Assembly (NCBI GenBank): GCA_021793895.1
Contig: JAJYRW010000055.1
Location: 1-8,382, forward strand
From: Actinomycetes bacterium
GTDB lineage: Bacteria; Actinomycetota; Actinomycetes; Actinomycetales; JAJYRW01
Direction: 5' to 3'
Length of the DNA stretch: 8,382 bases
Both the position numbers and the translations under genes were made by a program. Positions 6,122 through 8,382 of this stretch are shown here, one piece after another; positions within the stretch are counted from its first letter, which is position 1; each line of letters starts with the position of its first letter. The notes beneath the pieces are model-generated. The model saw only the letters and a program-made list of their open reading frames with translations. It was not told the origin of the DNA and did no database searches.

Positions 6122-6160
6122 AACGAGGCTTGAGAGATGTCGCAAAAGGAGCGTTCGACG

Positions 6161-6220
6161 ATGAACCGACAGCGCGCACTGACGCAGAATCATGCTGCGC
6201 ACGGTAGAGGTCCGCAATGA
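6161..6220 (+). CDS. Possible 19-codon leader ORF coupled to permease 1
   Basis: An ATG at 6161, with AAGGAG (6146-6151) 9 nt upstream, opens a reading frame of 19 residues (MNRQRALTQNHAAHGRGPQ). Its TGA stop (6218-6220) overlaps the permease start in an ATGA. A second in-frame ATG at 6137, with GAGG at 6125-6128, would give 27 residues. The Shine-Dalgarno sequence is stronger than that of the permease itself (AGAGG at 6206-6210), so ribosomes ending here could re-initiate at 6217. The peptide is basic and resembles no known leader; its codons show no run typical of attenuation. It is either a coupling leader, a remnant left when a binding-protein gene was lost, or chance. Expression is not shown by sequence alone. 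Confidence 0.45.
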   Translation: MNRQRALTQNHAAHGRGPQ

Positions 6221-7140
6221 CGAGTTATTTGATAAAGCGCATTTTGTACTCCCTTTTTGTCCTCTGGGGCGCCGTATCGATCGTCTTTATCGTTCTGCGT
6301 TTGGTGCCTTCGAATCCGGTTGTGATGCAACTTGGAGCCGACTCCACGCCAGAACAACGTGCGGCACTGGCGGCCGAAATGGGGCTTGATAAACCCGTCA
6401 TAGTCCAATACTGGAACTTCTTAACCGATGCGGTTCAACTGGATTTCGGGTCCTCGTATCGTCTGCAACAAGAGGCACTCCCTCTCGTCCTCGAGCGTCT
6501 TCCCGCGACACTGGAACTAGCCGGGGCGGCACTCATCATGGCCCTAATGGTGGGAATCCCGCTAGGCATGATCTCGGCGTTCAATGTAAATCGGGTTCCG
6601 GACCGCATTGTTTCCACCCTCTCTTTAACGGGACAGTCTCTGCCACCTTTTTGGATCGGTATCGTATTAATTTTGGTGTTCGCGCGGGTGTTTGGTGTCC
6701 TACCCAGCGGGGGAACCGGGTCCCTCCTACACATAGTTCTTCCAGCCTTCACACTTGCCTTCCCATTCCTCGCAATATTGACGAGGATGACGCGAAATGG
6801 CCTTTTGGAAGTGCTTGGCGAAGGGTATATACAAACCGCCCGCTCCAAGGGGCTAAAAGAAAGAATCGTCATCGCGCCCCATGCCATCAGGAACGCGCTT
6901 ATCCCGCTTGTGACGGTTGTCGGTGTCCAGTTCGGAATTTTGCTCGCCGGTTCGGTAGTCGTCGAGACAGTCTTTTCCTGGCCGGGAATTGGCCGCATGT
7001 TGATCGATGCCATCAATATGCGTGACTACAACCTGGTGCAAGCAGCTGTTTTGGTGATTGCCATCGGCTTTGTCGTCATAAACCTGATTGTGGATCTGCT
7101 CTATGTCTACCTTGATCCACGAGTGAGGATCACGAAATGA
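6217..7140 (+). CDS. ABC transporter permease, DppB/OppB-like
   Basis: This 307-residue inner-membrane permease is the first of the two subunits that form the channel of a peptide/nickel/opine-type (PepT, family 5 SBP-dependent) ABC importer. Evidence: the N-terminal signature YLIKRILYSLFVLWGAVSIV (4-23), the extracytoplasmic region with MGLDKPVIVQY (55-65) and LDFGSSY (75-81), the EAA coupling loop YIQTARSKGLKE (204-215) with PHAIRNALIP (221-230), and ETVFSWPGIGRM (250-261) near the C-terminus. Six transmembrane segments and a length of 300-340 are usual. The ATG at 6217 has AGAGG 6 nt upstream and overlaps the stop of the possible leader ORF. The gene overlaps the second permease by 4 bp (ATGA). 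Many family members carry peptides, but several carry oligosaccharides; LacI control favours a sugar here. The usual upstream binding-protein gene is absent. Confidence 0.95.
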   Translation: MTSYLIKRILYSLFVLWGAVSIVFIVLRLVPSNPVVMQLGADSTPEQRAALAAEMGLDKPVIVQYWNFLTDAVQLDFGSSYRLQQEALPLVLERLPATLELAGAALIMALMVGIPLGMISAFNVNRVPDRIVSTLSLTGQSLPPFWIGIVLILVFARVFGVLPSGGTGSLLHIVLPAFTLAFPFLAILTRMTRNGLLEVLGEGYIQTARSKGLKERIVIAPHAIRNALIPLVTVVGVQFGILLAGSVVVETVFSWPGIGRMLIDAINMRDYNLVQAAVLVIAIGFVVINLIVDLLYVYLDPRVRITK

Positions 7141-8036
7141 CCACGATCCAAAAAACCCAGATTGCGAACAAGCGCACGGGGCTGCGCAGCGTTTTTAAGA
7201 AAAACCCCGTTGGACGAGGGAGAATCATTGCCGCAATCATCATCGTCAGTATCTATGTACTTGCTGCGATCTTTGGACCGATCCTTACCGGATACCAGGG
7301 CACAGCGACCCGCATGGAAGAGAGACTCCTGCCGCCTGGCAGCACGCTAAGTGATGGCAGCTTCGCACTTTTAGGCACAGACCAAATCGGTCAAGATCTC
7401 TTCGCGCAGATTCTGTCCGGCGCACGAGTCTCAATTGCTGTGGGCCTGGCAACCCTTCTCTTAGCCGGTCTAATTGGTGTGATTTTTGGTCTATTCGCCG
7501 GATTCTTTGGCGGCTGGGTCGATTCCCTCCTGATGCGTCTGGCCGATGTCCAACTAGCGTTCCCCTCGATTCTGCTGGCGATCTTCATCGCTTCCGTTTT
7601 AGGCCCGAGTGTGATCAATGTCGTTATTGTCCTGGCGATTTCTAACTGGGTGCAGTTCGCACGGGTTACCCGGAGTCAGGTTTTGACGCTGAAGAACCGT
7701 GAATATGTGGATGCCTCACGTACGCTCGGCGCCAAAAACCGGCATCTAATTTTTAAGACCATCCTTCCGGGCTGTATCGCGCCGATCACCGTTGTCGCCA
7801 CAGTGGAATTAGGGCAGGTCATCCTACTTGAAGCAGCTTTATCGTTTCTCGGCGTCGGGGTGCCGATAACGGCGCAGAGTTGGGGCAGCACGATTTCCAA
7901 CGGCCGTGATTATCTCGCTGACGCCTGGTGGATTTCCACTTTCCCCGGTGTGGCATTGGCAATTTTGGTCATCACGCTAGGGCTGCTTGGAGATGCCCTA
8001 CGAGACCGCTACGACCCCAAACTAAGGAGTAGATAG
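7137..8036 (+). CDS. ABC transporter permease, DppC/OppC-like
   Basis: This is the second channel subunit of the same importer, 299 residues. It shows the OppC-type N-terminal extension before helix 1 (about 30-52). The hallmark segment LGTDQIGQDLFAQILSGARV (79-98) follows, then the EAA coupling loop YVDASRTLGAKN (190-201) with FKTILPGCIAPI (206-217), and EAALSFLGVGVP followed by SWG (232-250). The C-terminus LRDRYDPKLRSR (288-299) is a variant of the usual LRDxLDP. The gene begins within the last codons of the first permease (ATGA, 7137-7140), so the two are translated in equal amounts. The initial residues (TTIQKTQIANKR) are polar and cytoplasmic. Substrate specificity resides mostly in the missing binding protein and cannot be read here. 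Confidence 0.95.
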   Translation: MTTIQKTQIANKRTGLRSVFKKNPVGRGRIIAAIIIVSIYVLAAIFGPILTGYQGTATRMEERLLPPGSTLSDGSFALLGTDQIGQDLFAQILSGARVSIAVGLATLLLAGLIGVIFGLFAGFFGGWVDSLLMRLADVQLAFPSILLAIFIASVLGPSVINVVIVLAISNWVQFARVTRSQVLTLKNREYVDASRTLGAKNRHLIFKTILPGCIAPITVVATVELGQVILLEAALSFLGVGVPITAQSWGSTISNGRDYLADAWWISTFPGVALAILVITLGLLGDALRDRYDPKLRSR

Positions 8037-8037
8037 C

Positions 8038-8382
8038 GTGACAAAAACTGCGACGAAATCCACTCCTATTCTTCCTGAGCAAACAAGCGCTCCCCTTCTG
8101 GAGGTGCGGAATCTCGGCGTTGAATTCTCAACTGCACGCGGCGCACTTCGCGCTATCGATGACGTGAGTTTCAGTGTGCACGAAGGCGAGACCCTCGCCG
8201 TCCTCGGTGAGTCTGGCAGCGGTAAATCTGTCACAGCCCAGGCAATCATGGGACTACTACCCAAGCACAGCGCCGAAATAACGGACGGCGAAATCCGGTA
8301 CGAAGGTACTGATCTCGTGCAAAAATCCCTGAAATTCGTACGGCAACTGTGCGGCACCGACATCGCTATGGTTTTCCAAGAA
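8038..8382 (+). CDS. ABC transporter ATP-binding protein, DppD/OppD-like, N-terminal part, cut by the right edge
   Basis: The first 115 codons of the importer ATPase are present and the frame is open at the window end. The start is GTG at 8038, one base after the TAG of the second permease and 8 nt after AAGGAG (8024-8029). Typical OppD-type features: LLEVRNLGVEFSTARGALRAIDDVSF (20-45, beta strands before the nucleotide site), the Walker A loop GESGSGKS (57-64), MGLLP (71-75) and the Q-loop glutamine in MVFQE (114). The region 1-19 is a variable polar extension. The signature motif, Walker B and the C-terminal oligopeptide domain lie beyond the edge, as presumably do a second ATPase and the binding protein. 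It powers uptake through the two preceding permeases from the cytoplasmic side of the membrane. Confidence 0.95.
   Translation, partial: MTKTATKSTPILPEQTSAPLLEVRNLGVEFSTARGALRAIDDVSFSVHEGETLAVLGESGSGKSVTAQAIMGLLPKHSAEITDGEIRYEGTDLVQKSLKFVRQLCGTDIAMVFQE

Noticed and set aside
5997..6179. Minus-strand 60-codon frame in the divergent control region
   Set aside because: It covers both -35 boxes and operator O2, lacks a convincing ribosome binding site, and would be transcribed against the importer operon.
6435..7016. Minus-strand 193-codon frame
   Set aside because: It is antisense to permease 1, which is a complete, well-conserved family member.
8022..8363. Minus-strand 113-codon frame
   Set aside because: It is antisense to the ATPase gene with its intact Walker A motif.

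Overview
The window looks like the chromosome of a moderately GC-rich actinobacterium, possibly a member of the Actinomycetaceae or a relative. This rests on the DnaK sequence, on dnaK being preceded by HAIR elements (operators of the actinobacterial repressor HspR), and on a DUF1622 membrane protein. The genus is inference. There are no RNA genes, insertion sequences, CRISPR arrays or phage genes that I can support.

Left part (1-2872). The first 275 codons of dnaK lie on the minus strand and run off the left edge. Two HAIR dyads sit 63 bp apart upstream of dnaK. Divergently on the plus strand come an MFS sugar:proton symporter and, 37 bp later, a small DUF1622 membrane protein, probably as one operon.

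Middle part (2873-5907, all genes on the minus strand). A small lipoprotein gene converges on the DUF1622 gene, and between them lies a tandem 29-bp repeat whose copies fold into hairpins. Upstream of it is an apparent three-gene operon, read from 5907 down to 3527: a 323-residue protein without a signal peptide that looks like a jelly-roll beta-sandwich, a 109-residue companion, and a LacI-family repressor.

Right part (5908-8382). A divergent control region carries two outward-facing promoters, each with a perfect TTGACA -35 box and each overlapped by a LacI-type operator (a perfect 16-bp palindrome and a 13/16 variant of it, centres 135 bp apart). To the right follows a Dpp/Opp-type ABC importer operon: a possible 19- or 27-codon leader ORF whose stop overlaps the start of permease 1 (ATGA), permease 1 (DppB-like), permease 2 (DppC-like, again ATGA-coupled) and the start of an ATPase (DppD-like) that runs off the right edge.

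Taken together, 3527-8382 reads as one LacI-controlled uptake locus. The local repressor probably represses both its own operon and the divergent transporter until a ligand, most likely a sugar or glycoside rather than a peptide, is present. The solute-binding protein usually encoded first in such operons is not in the window, and no glycoside hydrolase is visible. The two uncharacterised non-secreted beta-rich proteins co-transcribed with the repressor are the least explained part of the window.
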